Part shown: piece after piece, positions 24,289 to 36,411 of the stretch
Numbering within the stretch: position 1 is the first letter of the stretch
Layout: each line of letters opens with the position of its first letter
Origin: Paroedura picta
Lineage: Eukaryota; Chordata; Lepidosauria; Squamata; Gekkonidae
NCBI RefSeq assembly: GCF_049243985.1
Contig: NC_135374.1
Coordinates: forward strand, 73,173,934 to 73,237,933
DNA length: 64,000 nucleotides
Reading direction: 5' to 3'
Translations under genes and position numbers: made by a program
The notes under the pieces: model-generated
What the model saw: the letters and a program-made list of their open reading frames with translations, nothing else
Database searches by the model: none
Told to the model about the DNA's origin: nothing

Positions 24289-25235
24289 CTTTAAGGCTGG
24301 CAATACATTGTGGTGGTCTAGCAAGTGCTATCAAGGACATCCATTTCTTAAAGCTACAGGGGCTGCTTTTATTTTTAGAGGGAGGTGTTACCCCCCCCCC
24401 ATGTTTGTATTTTGTTTTTAGATTTCAGATTTTTTTTGCAAAGCTATTGTGTTTTTCAGGTCTGTAGAAAGATTAGTCTAGCCTGTTTAAGGTTCCAGTC
24501 TCAGGGTTTAAGTGTCCATAGTTCTGGCCCCATTGAAAATTAAATATATTGATAGAATATTTCTGCTCAATGGTATAAAAGAATGCAGACTATTTTGGAA
24601 ATAATTTGTTAGGCAGCAGTAAGGTTCTACCTTCCCAAAGAAAAAAGTCATAAAAGCAGAACTCCCCTAGAGCAAACTGGGTATTGAGTACTCGTCCTAT
24701 TATATTTCTACAGTACTGAGAAATTAAATTTTCTGTATCTTGTGCTTTTGGCTAGGATTGCTAGCAAACGTCTTCCAGCTATTTTTATTGTTTAAGAAAT
24801 CAGCTAGTAAGCTAAATCCATTTCAGTTCTTATGCATTATTGCCACCTATTGGCAAGGCCTTCAGACTACAGAACTCTAATGTAACTATACTTAAGGATA
24901 TATTGTTTATTCTAGTTTATCAGATAACTTTTTAAATTGATGTTACTTATACAACATTTGAAGAAAACATACAACATGCATACATGGGTTCAAAAACAGA
25001 TCATGAGGATTTCAATGAATTTGTATGAGCCAAGCACAAGGGTCAGGAACTGAACTGCCAGTGTATACTTTAAAAGCAAGAAAGCAAGCAAACCCCAAAC
25101 AGTTACAGTGGAGTCATTTGCAAAAGTATTTAATATTTCCATAAAGAGCACACAAAATACTCTGTATGGATGCCTGGATACAATGCTGCAGCTGCATCAA
25201 TATAAGGTTAAACCTGTGAGTAAGAGATAATTTAA
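24289..25235. other. Intergenic, nothing recognised
   Basis: AT-rich sequence without genes or clear repeats, apart from a C10 run at about 24390. Confidence 0.35.
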
Positions 25236-25500
25236 CATAGAATCATAGAGTTGGAAGGGACCTCCAGGGTCATTTAGTCCAAATCCCTTGCACAATGCAG
25301 GAACTCACAACTATTTGCCCATCCACAGTGACCCCAATTTCATGCCTGTGTTCACAGCACAAAAAACTCTGAATCCAGCCTGGCCTGGAGAAAATTCACC
25401 TACCATCTCATGGTGACAATCATCAGTTCCCTGGGTATGCAAGGAAGGGCCACAAGAGACAAACACTGGCACATCTCTTCCTCCCCACCCACTCACAATC
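25236..25500 (-). mobile_element. CR1 LINE 3' end
   Basis: Reverse copy starting with CATAGAATCATAGAGTTGGA, then GGGACCTCCAGGGTCATTTA and GTCCAAATCCCTTGCACAAT. Typical CR1 3' UTR. Confidence 0.85.
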
Positions 25501-26897
25501 TGCCTAAGTTCATAAAATCAGCATTTCTAACATTCTTTTAAATTATTTTTTTATTAACTTGCAGCAATATATAATCAGAATCAAGTATACAGAGGAAACA
25601 AGTTTAGTTCACAAACTAAAAATCAATGAAGGAGAAGAATGTATGCCATTATAGTATTCATGGTGACTTATATTACGTTCGGTACCTTAAGTTTTCATTG
25701 TCCCTCTTTCATCCAATTGGCCCGCTAATTCTTGATATCAGTGTTTTCTGTATTATATTGTATTTACTTCATTATAGTCTGGCTTTCTTTCTGAGACCCA
25801 AGATGGTTTACAAAATTAGAAAACAATGCAATAAAATAATATAATACATAAAATAAGCAATGCAATAATTTGTTAGGCAAATTTTCTAATTTGTTAGAAA
25901 ACAATGCAATAAAACAGGATAAAATAAACAGTGCAATAAAACTGCCTACGTTTCTTCCACATTTTCCTTATACAGATGCCCTCCCAAATAATTTTGCATT
26001 TAGTATACGGTGTAGAATTTTGACTCATTTTGACTAGGTTCGATGAGTTTATGAGCACCAGATTTTGATTTTTACAATGGTCTTAAAGTAAAGAGTAGCT
26101 GTCAGATATGATATCCCCTCCTTTCCTAGTCATATCTGAGCCATGAGTCTATTTTGGTTTAAAGCAGGAATTACCAGCTCAAGTTGGTCTGAGGATTACT
26201 TTTACATTTTTATTAATTCACTGGTACTTGAACTGTCTATAGAAAACTTTATCACATTTTAGTCCACATTCTATTAACTTGTCCTTCCGATTCAAACTCT
26301 GCAGTTCATTTTCTTCTTTCTGTACCACTAGAGGTTTTTGATTCCAGTCTCAATTAAGCCTCCCTCTTTTTCTTCACCTTTCCTTGATATTTGTTTTCTT
26401 TGGATTGTGATTTTGTACGCCAGTACAAGTTTCTGAGTCTGAGCCTTTACCTTTCCCCTATTGCGGTCTTTTGGCATTTCAGGTCTCTCTCTCACTCTCT
26501 CAGGTCAGATAGTGGTGGAAATTTGGGGAACACATTTGGATACACATGAGGTGAAAATATAACCCAAATACGTTATCATATGTTTGAGTATATGGCATCC
26601 GAAATATATCTGGGAATATTTGGAAATTTGAAAAAATGATTTAGAAAAATCCCAAAAATATTTGGGAATTACTGGGAAGATCAGGAACAAGATGGTTTCT
26701 CTTTTTCTTTTTTCCTCCCCCTTGTTTCTGGAACTTGAGGGAGGTGTTTCAACTTCCCAAGCTGCTTTTTCAATTTAAAATGTGCCTTGTCCATTTCAAG
26801 AGGCTGTTCTTTTATTCTTTGCTGTCCCCCTTCCTTTTTTTACATAGCACTTGCAAAATCCTCCCTCACCCCTCGTGGCTTGGATTTATTGTGGTTT
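25501..26897. other. Intergenic, LINE tail and tandem duplication
   Basis: 25770-25960 looks like a reverse LINE 3' tail (GACCCAAGATGGTTTACAAA) with a partly duplicated run containing GAAAACAATGCAATAAAA. The rest is not recognised. Confidence 0.4.
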
Positions 26898-27172
26898 TGT
26901 TTGGTGTAGTGGTTAGGAGTGGGGACTTCTAATCTCGTGAGCTGGGTTCGATTCTGCACTCCCCCACATGCAGCCAGCTGGGTGACCTTGGGCTCACCAT
27001 AGCACTGATAAGGCTGTTCTGACTGAGTAGTGATATGAGGGTTTTCTCAGCCTCATTGACCTCACAGGGTGTCTGTTGTGGGGAGAGGAAAGGGAAGGCA
27101 ACTGTAAGCCACTTTGAGACTCCTTCGGGTAGAACAAAGTGGCATATCAGAACCAACTGTTCTTCTTCTTTG
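26898..27172 (+). mobile_element. tRNA-derived SINE, full length
   Basis: TTGGTGTAGTGGTTAGGAGT head with GGGTTCGATTCTGCACTCCC B box, CTCACAGGGTGTCTGTTGTG, and 3' end AACCAACTGTTCTTCTTC. Confidence 0.9.
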
Positions 27173-27199
27173 ATATGAGTTCTTTTGGCTTTGCATCCT

Positions 27200-27285
27200 G
27201 AATCATAGAATCATAGAGTTGGAAGGGGCCATACAGGCCATCTAGTCCAACCCCATGCTCAATGGAGGATCAGCCCAAAGCAATA
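27200..27285 (-). mobile_element. CR1 LINE 3' end (short)
   Basis: AATCATAGAATCATAGAGTT, GGCCATACAGGCCATCTAGT and CCCATGCTCAATGGAGGATC: the last 85 bases of a CR1 in reverse. Confidence 0.85.
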
Positions 27286-27292
27286 TTACATT

Positions 27293-27690
27293 TGGTTTTG
27301 CTGAGCTTGCAAAATCCCTCCCCTCCATTTGGATTTGCTGTGATTCTGTGATTTGGCATCAGTCCTGATGGAAATTCCTTGCCATAGTGGCACTTGTTCT
27401 GTTGAGCATTCGGTACAGTGCAACTGGTTCTGCTGGGCTTGCAAAAGTCTCCCCCCACTTCTTCAGTTTCTACTGCAGATATTGTCTGGTTTTGATATTG
27501 GTTCTGTTGAGTTTGCACTGTCCCAATGGCACTGGTTCTTCTGGACATTCTCTACATTGCAATTGGTTCTGCTAGGCTTGCAAAAAACCCCTTAAGTTTC
27601 CACTGCAGAGATTCTCTGGTTTAATTTTGGTTCTGTTTGCCTTGGCACACTGGGATTACTGAGTTTTGCAGTGGTTTTGTTGGACTTGCT
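27293..27690 (+). repeat. Degenerate tandem repeat, about 135-bp unit
   Basis: Units begin TGGTTTTGCTGAGCTTGCAA (27293), TGGTTCTGCTGGGCTTGCAA (27424), TGGTTCTGCTAGGCTTGCAA (about 27560) and TGGTTTTGTTGGACTTGC (about 27669). Three and a part copies. Confidence 0.65.
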
Positions 27691-28455
27691 GTTTGTTCTC
27701 AGTGATTGTTACTTGTAGGCATGGCTTTTTGACCTGGAAGTAGCTTACAGGGTTTGTCTGCTTTACTAATCATAAAAAATAATGGCGGAGCCCTGTTCAG
27801 ACTCTTATAAAATTGGATCCCTTGGTCCAATAGACTTGAAGCTTGGGAGTTATTTAGAAGACTAGAGGCAAAGCCTGCTGCACCCAGAGAAACAACAGGC
27901 GTTAGGATACACACCTGCACTGTGGACTTAGTGGGGGCTGACTACATGGCAAAAGCTCCTGTCCATTCCAGGAGTCTTGAGGCCCCAGCTCCAAACCTCA
28001 TGGAACATTCCTGACCCAGGGGTTACCAACCTCCAGGTGCAGCCTGGAAACCTCCTGGAATTGGAGATCATCGGCAGACTATAGAGATCAGCTCCCCAGG
28101 GGGAAATGTCTGTTTTGGAGGGGGGATTCTGCAATGACAACTCATCTCCAGGCTCCTGGAGATGAAAGAGCTTGCTCGGGAGGGGGGAGCTCTGTGGCAC
28201 TGTGCCCCAGAGAGGTTGCAGGATGCCCATCTCCAGTTGGGGCCTGGGGATTTGCTGGAATTGCAGGTAATTTCCAGGAAACAGTCCTGGAGAAAAAGGC
28301 TATTTGGGAGGGGGGACTCTCTGGCTTTGGATCCCATGGAGGTGCAGGGATGCCAGACTCCAGGTGGAAAACAAAGTTAAATGCTGGGTAGCAATAATTG
28401 CTAATAAAAATAAACATCCAATAATTCATAAACTTGTCACAGTTTCTTCCTTCAA
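27691..28455. repeat. Interspersed repeat of the CCAACCTCCAGGTG type
   Basis: 28015-28365 contains CCAACCTCCAGGTGCAGCCT, CCTGGAATTGGAGATCATC and internal near-repeats (GGAGGGGGGATTCTG, GGAGGGGGGAGCTCTG, GGAGGGGGGACTCTC). This is a common lizard repeat whose class I do not know. A related piece is at 29220-29300. Confidence 0.5.
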
Positions 28456-28961
28456 TCTTTAAACCGCCCGTGGCGCCACGGGCGCCACGGACTAAATAAT
28501 TCGTTAAGGGGTGTGGAGGTGGGATTAGTCCGTGATGAGGAAGGGTCCGGATTGGACCCTTCCTCACGACAGACAATCGGGGGGACTTCGCGCCTTCGCG
28601 CCTGCCAATTGGTCCCTCCGATTCCCAGCCCCAGCAACTGCGAGCCGCGCACAGCGCGGATCGCAGTTGCTCCCGGCCTGACGCGGTGAGAGGCGCTTCG
28701 CGCCTCTCGCCGTATCAGGCCGCCGCCCCAGGGAGCCCCCGGCAGTCGCGCGAAGCGCGGCTGCTGGGGGTTCCCTGTCAGGCCGCCGCCACCAAAAGAA
28801 GCCCGCCGCCACTGCTGCCGCTGCAAAAAGAAGCCCGCTGCCACTGCTGCCGCCGCAAAAAGAAGCCCGCCGCCGCCCCCCCGCCAAAACAAGCCCGCAG
28901 ACTCAGCGACTGTGAGTGCCTAGCGCCCGCTGCATTTGGCTGCAGCGGGCTTGCTTACTAG
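28456..28961 (+). mobile_element. Short nonautonomous Helitron (506 bp)
   Basis: 5' end A|TCTTTAAACCGCCCG at 28456; 3' end hairpin CCCGCTGCA...TGCAGCGGG followed by CTTGCTTACTAG|T at 28961. The 5' 300 bases match the copies at 6695 and 10815. The 3' hairpin differs from those at 8638 and 59044. It contains large GC palindromes (28690-28715, 28737-28770) and a small tandem repeat at 28795-28900. Confidence 0.82.
28795..28900 (+). repeat. Minisatellite inside the Helitron
   Basis: Three to four degenerate units of about 30 bases, each with AAAAGAAGCCCGC followed by a GCC/GCT-rich run, lie just before the 3' hairpin. Helitrons often carry such minisatellites near one end. Confidence 0.6.
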
Positions 28962-29557
28962 TAAAAATATATAATTGATAGCAAAATTTGCTTGAAGAAC
29001 TGAAAACTTTCATTCTGTACATTCTTCATTTCGGTTCAATATCAAAGTAAATCAGAAACAATTTTAAGTTACAATCAAACATGACAACATTGGTTGGCAA
29101 ATAAACTTACAGAGGGTTTCTCAGTTACTGCCTTTCTATCAGTTTTTCTCAACTGTTTTACCATTGAGAAACACCTGAAAAAGTCTTCAGGCTTTGAGAA
29201 ACCCCAGAAGTGGGATTTCCCAGCTGGAGGCTAGCGTCCCTGCCTCCAGATGGGACCTGGAGAACCCCAGAATGTAATCTCCTCTCTAGACTACAGAGAG
29301 AGGGGGGGGGACAAAAGCATTCCTCAGTACTGAAACTGTAAACCTTATTAACCACACATTCGCCTCTCCATATAGGAAATACCTGAATGTCTCCCTCCTT
29401 GGGTTGCTCTGAGGAGCCATTGGCCAGAAGTTCCAAATTTAGAGGAGGAAAAATCCCCTAACAGTCAATGAGCAAGTCAAAAAAGTCTTACATCATCCTC
29501 CTGCAGCAGCTTCTTCTGCCTGAACTCCAGCTACATCTCTTTAAGGCAATGGCAATT
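28962..29557. other. Intergenic with hAT and CCTCCAG-type repeat fragments
   Basis: 29144-29220 is the hAT fragment also seen at 6453. 29220-29300 is the CCTCCAGATGGGACCTGGAG repeat. Confidence 0.45.
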
Positions 29558-29825
29558 TGAACAGCTTGGTGTAGTGATTAAGAGCAACAGCTTCTAATGT
29601 GGTAAGCTGGATTTGATTCCCTGGTCCTCCACATGCTGGGTGAACTTGGGCCAGTCACAGTCCTGTTAGCTGTTCTCAAATAGCAGTTTCTCTCAGAGCT
29701 CTCTCAGCCTCACCTATCTCACAGGGTGTCTGTTGTGGGGAGATGAACAGAAGGCAATTATAAGCCACACTGAGACTGCATTGGGCAGTGAAAAGCAGGG
29801 TATAAAAAACAACTCTTCTTCTACT
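29558..29825 (+). mobile_element. tRNA-derived SINE, near full length
   Basis: CAGCTTGGTGTAGTGATTAA head, GGATTTGATTCCCTGGTCCT, CTCACAGGGTGTCTGTTGTG, and 3' end AAACAACTCTTCTTCTA. Confidence 0.85.
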
Positions 29826-29989
29826 GGGAAGATACTACTGGGAAGCTGCTACTGGGAAACAGTGTCTCCCCCCTCCACATGTTCCCATGGCCTCATGGTG
29901 TTTCTGTAACCCCTCTACAGTTTCCCCATCTTCCATGCCATTGGTCTCAAATTTGTTTTCCTGTGATGATCTTGGAAAGACTACGGCAA

Positions 29990-30175
29990 GACCAAGGTTG
30001 TATCTATATTTATTTATTGTTATTTAATTTTATTTTTTAATTTATAGACCGCCGTTCCCCAAATTGGGCTCACGGTGGTTTACATCACATGACATTAAAA
30101 ACACAATAAAACCCCCAATAAAACATTCCAACTTAACATCTTACAAGCAGCAATAATAACTCCAATCCCATTCCC
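29990..30175 (-). mobile_element. L2-type LINE 3' tail
   Basis: Reverse tail: TTTATTTATTGTTATTTAA, GACCGCCGTTCCCCAAATTG and CACGGTGGTTTACATCACAT. Confidence 0.6.
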
Positions 30176-31167
30176 CTTATTCAGCATGGTGGGGAGAATG
30201 ACATTCAATGAGAGTAGGAGCCAATCCAATAGGTCTTAATATCAATATTGGCAATATCAATATTGGTATTGGAGGTCTCAATACTCATTTCTGGGTCTTC
30301 CAGAGCTTTCCCCCCCCTTCCCGCCCAGAAGGCATGCAGAGGCTGTGCCAGGAGGCAGCTCACTCCCCCCACCTTGTCCTCCAAATTGCAAGAGGCCAGG
30401 ACAACTTACTGGCAGCAGAGGGACAACTTACTGAAGCAGGCTCCTCTTCCACCCAGCAAACTTCAGACACCATCAAGAAGTTGGAGGAGAGCTGACCCCC
30501 TTCCTGGCTGAGGGCACCTTCCTGACTGAGGCTTAAATAGCAGGGTGGGCCATTCCTCACTGAGGGCCATCTCTTATTAGGGGAATATTTCCAGGGGTGG
30601 GCAATCAGGTAGGAAGTGAGCTCTCTGCATGCAATTTGGACTGGCTCTCATTGGCAAAGTGCTCTCTCCCTACTAGTGGCACACTGCAGGGGGTACCAAT
30701 TAGGTAGGACATGAGCTGTCAACTGGAGCTTTATATTTTTTGTGATAGTGATGATGATGATGATAGGCACCAACAACTCCACTGAAATGTTGGTGGCTCT
30801 ATCTTTAAAAACACCTCCAGCTCTGGAAATGTTCCCCATAAAGAATAATAGATCCAAGAAATTTGGAATCCCCCCATGCCATTCCACTATTTGGAATTTT
30901 GGGATATCAGGAATGCCAGTATTACTAAGGTCAAATATACCCAAACCTGAAAAAATATATAATTTTTTTGCACATCCCTTATGAAAATAATGCACTATGC
31001 TAAATGTTTGGAATATTACCAGGATCATAAATATTAAACATATTTATGTTGGCCTTATTTTGGTACAAGACTTGTCTCCTTAGAAATGTTAGTTTCTGTT
31101 ATTTGAGTTCAGGGGTGATGCTATGATACCACCTTCTTAAACCCACAATGATTTGCTGGACAGTAAT
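30176..31167. other. Intergenic, nothing recognised
   Basis: Contains a short AATATCAATATTGGCAATAT-type repetition (30238-30290). No gene. Confidence 0.35.
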
Positions 31168-31455
31168 GAGCCTCTTGTGGCGCAGGGTGGTAAGGCAGCA
31201 GACATGCTGTCTGAAGCTCTGACCATGAGGCTGGGAGTTCGATCCCAGCAGCCAGCTCAAGGTGGATTCAGCCTTCCATCCTTCTGAGGTTGGTAAAATG
31301 AGTACCCAGCTTGCTGCTGGGGGGTAAACGGTAATAACTGGGGAAGAAAATGGCAAACCACCCTGTATTGAGTCTGCCAAGAAAACGCTAGAGGGCGTCA
31401 ACCCAGGGGTCAGACATGACTCGGTGCTTGCACAGAGGATACTTTTACCTTTACC
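31168..31455 (+). mobile_element. Sauria SINE
   Basis: GAGCCTCTTGTGGCGCAGG head, GGGAGTTCGATCCCAGCAGC B box, GGTAAAATGAGTACCCAGCT, GGTAATAACTGGGGAAG and 3' end ACATGACTCGGTGCTTGCAC: the known squamate Sauria SINE with a Bov-B-like 3' end. It is strong evidence for a squamate host. Confidence 0.92.
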
Positions 31456-32759
31456 TTAATGTCAAAGAGTATCTGCTCTCACAGTTCCAAGGCCCACCAA
31501 AGCAGCAGTAGACATAGAAAGCAATCCTAACCAGATCTATTAAATGGGATTTACTCTGAGGGAAGAGCTTTTAGGATTACACCATAAAAGTAGCATGGGC
31601 TTTGTGCTTAAAAAAATAATGTGCACCATGAATCCATTTTCCTAATCACAGAAAGGGGAAGATGCTATTTGGGTTCACAAACCTGAATGCAGACAGAATT
31701 TTGGAAAGCATTTGGCCAGCCACGTGCATTTTCAACCTTCCTCTACCCAGGCACCTTGCGGCCAGCAGGAGAGCTTGCTAGTTTTAACCAGGGTTTATTC
31801 AGTGCCTGTTTGCAAAGGGCCTTTGGCCCCTTAAAGGTAGCGATTGTATATCCTTGACTAAATAAGCTCTCTTGGGATTCCCAGAACCCAAGCACCTACT
31901 GGCTTTTGGGTTGAGAGCAAAGGGATGGCAGGGAAGAGTATTTATCCAGAAGTTTTTTTCTAGGGATTATTGTACTTACCCATCTAATTCCAGGCTTGCT
32001 TTTACGACAGAGACCTTTTGCATAATCCAGTTAATCTCTATAGTCCTACTGGTGTGGAAACAATGGGGTTTTGTCAGTAGCAGTACTTCCTCTCTGAAGT
32101 TCTCTACCAGAGAACCATAAAACTAGCATTTCAGTAAAGGCCTTCACATTCCAATAAGGTACCAGAGCATGAGTTGTATTACTATTATAAAGGATTTGTT
32201 CCTGTGTTTTACTGCAGGTGTTCAGTAGTTTTAAATGGGATGTAATTTGTAGATATTTTGTTATATTTGCATCAGTACATGGCTCTGAGACCTCTCAAGT
32301 TACGTGGTGAAGCAAAAATTCAAAGAAATTAAGTGTTGCCCTATAATTGACAAAGATCTCTGCCCTGCTCCTGCTTTTTCAGATTCCACTGAGTTACATT
32401 TTTATTGACAACCTGTGCTTGCTTTTTGAAACCAGAGAGTCCTAGGCTATATTTTGCACATTTGTTGACTCATGTAAACTACAGCAATATTGTAAAATAC
32501 AATTTATCACACTGGGGGAAAAGAACTGGTGAGATTCTATGATGGTTTGTTTGTAGGATCAGTATCAACATCTTTATACAGTACATAGTTCTGTATAAAA
32601 TATATTACTTTCAGTTTCTGTTATCTCTCTTAATCCAGGAAAATAAAGTGCTATTAAATTAACAAGTTAACTATTGCTGAAAATAGTAACCTTTTATCAA
32701 AAATATGTAAAACAGTAGCTGGAATCAAATAAATATTCATTAACAGGAAAATAGTCTGA
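31456..32759. other. Intergenic downstream of ZFX
   Basis: 31517-31590 resembles the GCAATCCTAACCAG...TTACTCTGAGG reptile repeat seen in two units at 48750-48945. Otherwise nothing. Confidence 0.35.
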
Positions 32760-35224
32760 TTTTTATTTTTCACATTATCAAGTACACATTACAATGTCAC
32801 ACATCCCTATATATGAGTCTTATGGAATTTGTTTTCTTTTTCATTTTTACAAAGTGTACAGAGGGTGGGACATAGTATTTAATAGACATTTTTAACAGAA
32901 CAATTATTTATATTGTCCTTTTTTAAAAGTACCATTTAAAACATGGAACTGAAACATCAATTTTATAGCATTGGCTAATTAAAAATAGCCTGTAACAAAT
33001 GTCAGTACATTAACAATAACTACACCTTTTTATTTGCTCTTTATACAGACACATTGTACAAAATCCACTGGACTAAACTCTTAATTATTTTGTTAAGTTT
33101 CAAAAATTATGCTCCAAAACGACGTTTATGATTGCAGGCGATACTGAAGGGAAAGGAAATTATCAAGTTTTTGTGTTCTTAATTTTAATAATTACTCAAA
33201 AAATTCAAAATGGGTAATACTTTTGAGCAGGCATCGGGATTTCAGAAGAATTAAAATATTTTATTAGGTTTTTTAATTCTTTGAGAGCAGAAGTCATTTG
33301 GAAAATTGGGCAATAATTCATTGAAAACAAGAGGCACACACACTTCATCAGCTAATGGCTAGATCTTAACAACTCCTGCATCAGTGAGTGCAAGTGCTTG
33401 AAGGACCAAGCTTTTAAGGCCTCAATCCAGCCACAGAGTCAACAATACCAAATGTTTGGAGGGCTCTATACAACTCCACAAGAGCTGCTTACTACAATAT
33501 CAAGCAATGCTCCATGCCCCAATGCACACTGCTACTGCTGGATCAAAGGTCTTCAGCATGATGTATCTCAGATTTCGCCAACTTTTCCAGCTTTATGAAC
33601 ATGCACCAAACATGCTGAAAGCTCAGAAACTGTTTCACATAAATATGGCATAGCAGAGAAAGCTTTCACTTTGCACAAATTTAGACATCAAAGTTAGGTT
33701 TACATATGGCTATCTGAACTACTGTTTCTATTTTTCTAATTAGCCAGTTAGGAAATACTGGCATATTAGAAAGAACGGACAGACTGTATCACTTGGCCTT
33801 GTAGCACAGGACATGACAACTGATTTACTGGGGGAATGATATTTCTTATGACATGAAAAGTGAGGAAGTAATGGTGTGAAAACTGCACTTTTGTTATCTT
33901 GCATCTCACTTTCATTATACTTGACCAGTGCACCAAAGCAGAGATGAAAAATGCAAATATACAAAACACCACATGAAAGAGGAAATCCATTAAATTGTGC
34001 ATTAAAAGTCAAACTTTTGAACTCTGTACATTAATGGATTGTTTGCATGCCACGAAACAAGACTGCTGCAGCTTTGCCCCAATGGCTTTCAGGCAATAGC
34101 TCAAGATGGTAACTGAAGCATTCTTCCAGAAGTGTATAACTGATAGCAAGAACTGGGTAAATGCTTGATAAATTACAGGTTTGAAGAACTGCTCACTCCT
34201 TACAAATTATTCTGTTAAGAAACATTCTGTATTCCTTAAAAAGTAATAATGGCAACATAAGAAAAGCTGCAGGAAAACAAAGCCTTCATAAAAACACATC
34301 TGCTTCTATTCTTTACTTGCCCATCTGACGTCTCCTTTTAAATAGCATATAATTAAAAATTGTCCAAGGCTGTTGGTGAGTAGCTTAAAAAGTAATTTAC
34401 CAAATATTTCAAAAGGTTTCCTAGAATCTTGTAAAAATGCATTTAATTTAGGATAAACTTGGCAACAGTCAATTGGGCAATCTAGCCTTTCGACTACTGA
34501 AACAAATATCCATCTACGAGTCAGTAACAAGTTTCAAAATGCAAAAACATTTTAATACAGAACCAAAGGCAGAGAAGCATACAATTAATACTTAGAGAGT
34601 AGTGCCTCAAGTTTTCCTTTAAAATTCACACCTACTGAAAAAGAATGCTCCCAGCAACCAATTCCTTATGGAAATATTAAATACTATGTAAAATAACCTC
34701 AAATAATGGAAAGTAGGTACTGTTACGGTGCATGACTACTCAAATGAATATTAACATGTCACAAGTTCTTGAGATGAGAAATGGGTCCTATGATACAATG
34801 CTGTCTCTTGACATTAATTTCTCCCAGATTATTTTATGCATATCTATGACATCTTTATTAAGAGCAAATTAAAAACCTGTTAACTCATGACAAAACTGAA
34901 TTAGTATTGCCACTATGAACCATGTCATTAAGGTAAATATTTCAGAGGATATGGTTGAAAAATTCAGTATGAGACAGAGTTTACTTTATTCAATGCAACT
35001 TTATTGTTGCCATCCTTCCTCATTTATTAAACAAACAAGAGAATTCAGAACACACTAATGAACAAAATGTATAAAAGTCAACTAGAAGCAATAATCCTAT
35101 CTGTATACAGCACTAAAATCAAATGAATAGTATGTAGTTTGTGTGATCCTCTTTAAAATTCGACTGTCTAGAGAGCAACATTTTACATACATCATCCCCA
35201 AATTTATAACATCTGGAGGAGTCC
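32760..35224 (-). other. ZFX: ZFX 3'UTR (probable extent)
   Basis: About 2.4 kb downstream of the stop is AT-rich and, unlike everything around it, carries no recognisable repeat, as expected for the conserved ZFX 3'UTR. AATAAA signals on the minus strand lie at about 34984-35000 (short form) and at about 32761-32770, where I place the end. The end is an inference; a longer UTR is possible. Confidence 0.55.
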
Positions 35225-36411
35225 TCATGGCAAACCAACATCTTTATGGTGCCTCAGAATGTGTTGGTTCTTCTCCGAGGGTCTTCGGAAACCTTTCTTA
35301 CAGAAGTCACATCGATGCGGGTAGTCTTTTGTATGAATGGATATAACATGCCGTTTGAAACCTGAGGCATCTGTAGTGCTATACTCACAGTACTCACACT
35401 GATAAACTTTTCTACCACTGTGTGTTTTCATGTGTTTTTTGAGTTCTATTTGTAGTTTGAACCCCTTCTTGCATCTCTTGCACCTGAACGGAAGATCTTT
35501 TGTGTGAACTGAGAGAATATGGCGGCTTAGCACAAACGGATCTGCAATCTTAAAGTCACAATGTCTGCACTGGTGCAATTTTTTGCCTTTGTGCACAGCA
35601 ACGTGCTTTTTCAGTTCTGATGGCCTATGAAAACCTTTGTCACACATGTCACACTTATGGGGGTACTCTTTTGTGTGAACGGAAATTATGTGCCGTTTCA
35701 AGTCACTTGAGTTTGAGCTTTTGTGGTCACAGTGCAGACATTGGTGTGTTTTGCTTTCTTGATGCATAATGATGTGCTGTTGCAGCTCTTTGGTATCTGA
35801 AAATATCTGAAAACAAATGTCACATTTGAAAGGCATTTCCTTACTGTGTCTAGTCTTTACATGAGTTTTCAGGTTGGAAGAGTCAGCAGACCTGTACTCG
35901 CAGTACTGGCACTGGTAGGGTTTTTCACCAGTGTGGATTCGCATGTGTTTCTTGAGCTCTGATGGATGCCGAAATCCTTTGCCACATTCCACGCAAATAT
36001 GAGGAAAGTTTTTGCTGTGTACAGCTAGGAGATGACGATTCAATAATCCCTGTTCTGCTGTCTCATACTCACAAAATTTGCACTTGTACATTTTATTTGC
36101 TGCCTTGTCCCTGTGCATTATTTTGTGAGTAAACAAAGCTCCTGCATGCGAGAAACTTTTCCCACATTCATCACATTCAATTAACTTCTCAGTTTTGTTG
36201 GTAAGCTTGTGGCTTTCCAGATGGTTATGCAAACTTAACTTTTTATTTGTAGTGTAATCACAGTCAGTGCATCGGTATTTTTTCTTGGCAAGAAGGTGCT
36301 CAGGGTGATTTTTCATGTGCCTTTTCAAGAAGCCTCTGGATTTAAACTTCTTCCCACAAATCATACAGGGGTAGACTGTCAAAGGATGACCATCAGGCCC
36401 AATTATTATTG
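35225..36411 (-). CDS. ZFX: ZFX last coding exon (13 C2H2 zinc fingers)
   Basis: This single 1187-base exon encodes all thirteen C2H2 fingers (residues 401-795) and the stop, as in other vertebrate ZFX genes. It starts after CTGCAG with [20 protein letters not shown]. Fingers alternate two types, with C-x2-C and H-x3-H or H-x4-H spacing intact in all thirteen. Most helices match mammalian ZFX. Finger 11 differs: its helix region reads [10 protein letters not shown] where I recall Gln-Gln-Ser or Gln-Gln-Asn before Glu-Leu (see findings). The linker after finger 1 reads [10 protein letters not shown], with one extra Leu relative to the human sequence as I remember it. Confidence 0.97.
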
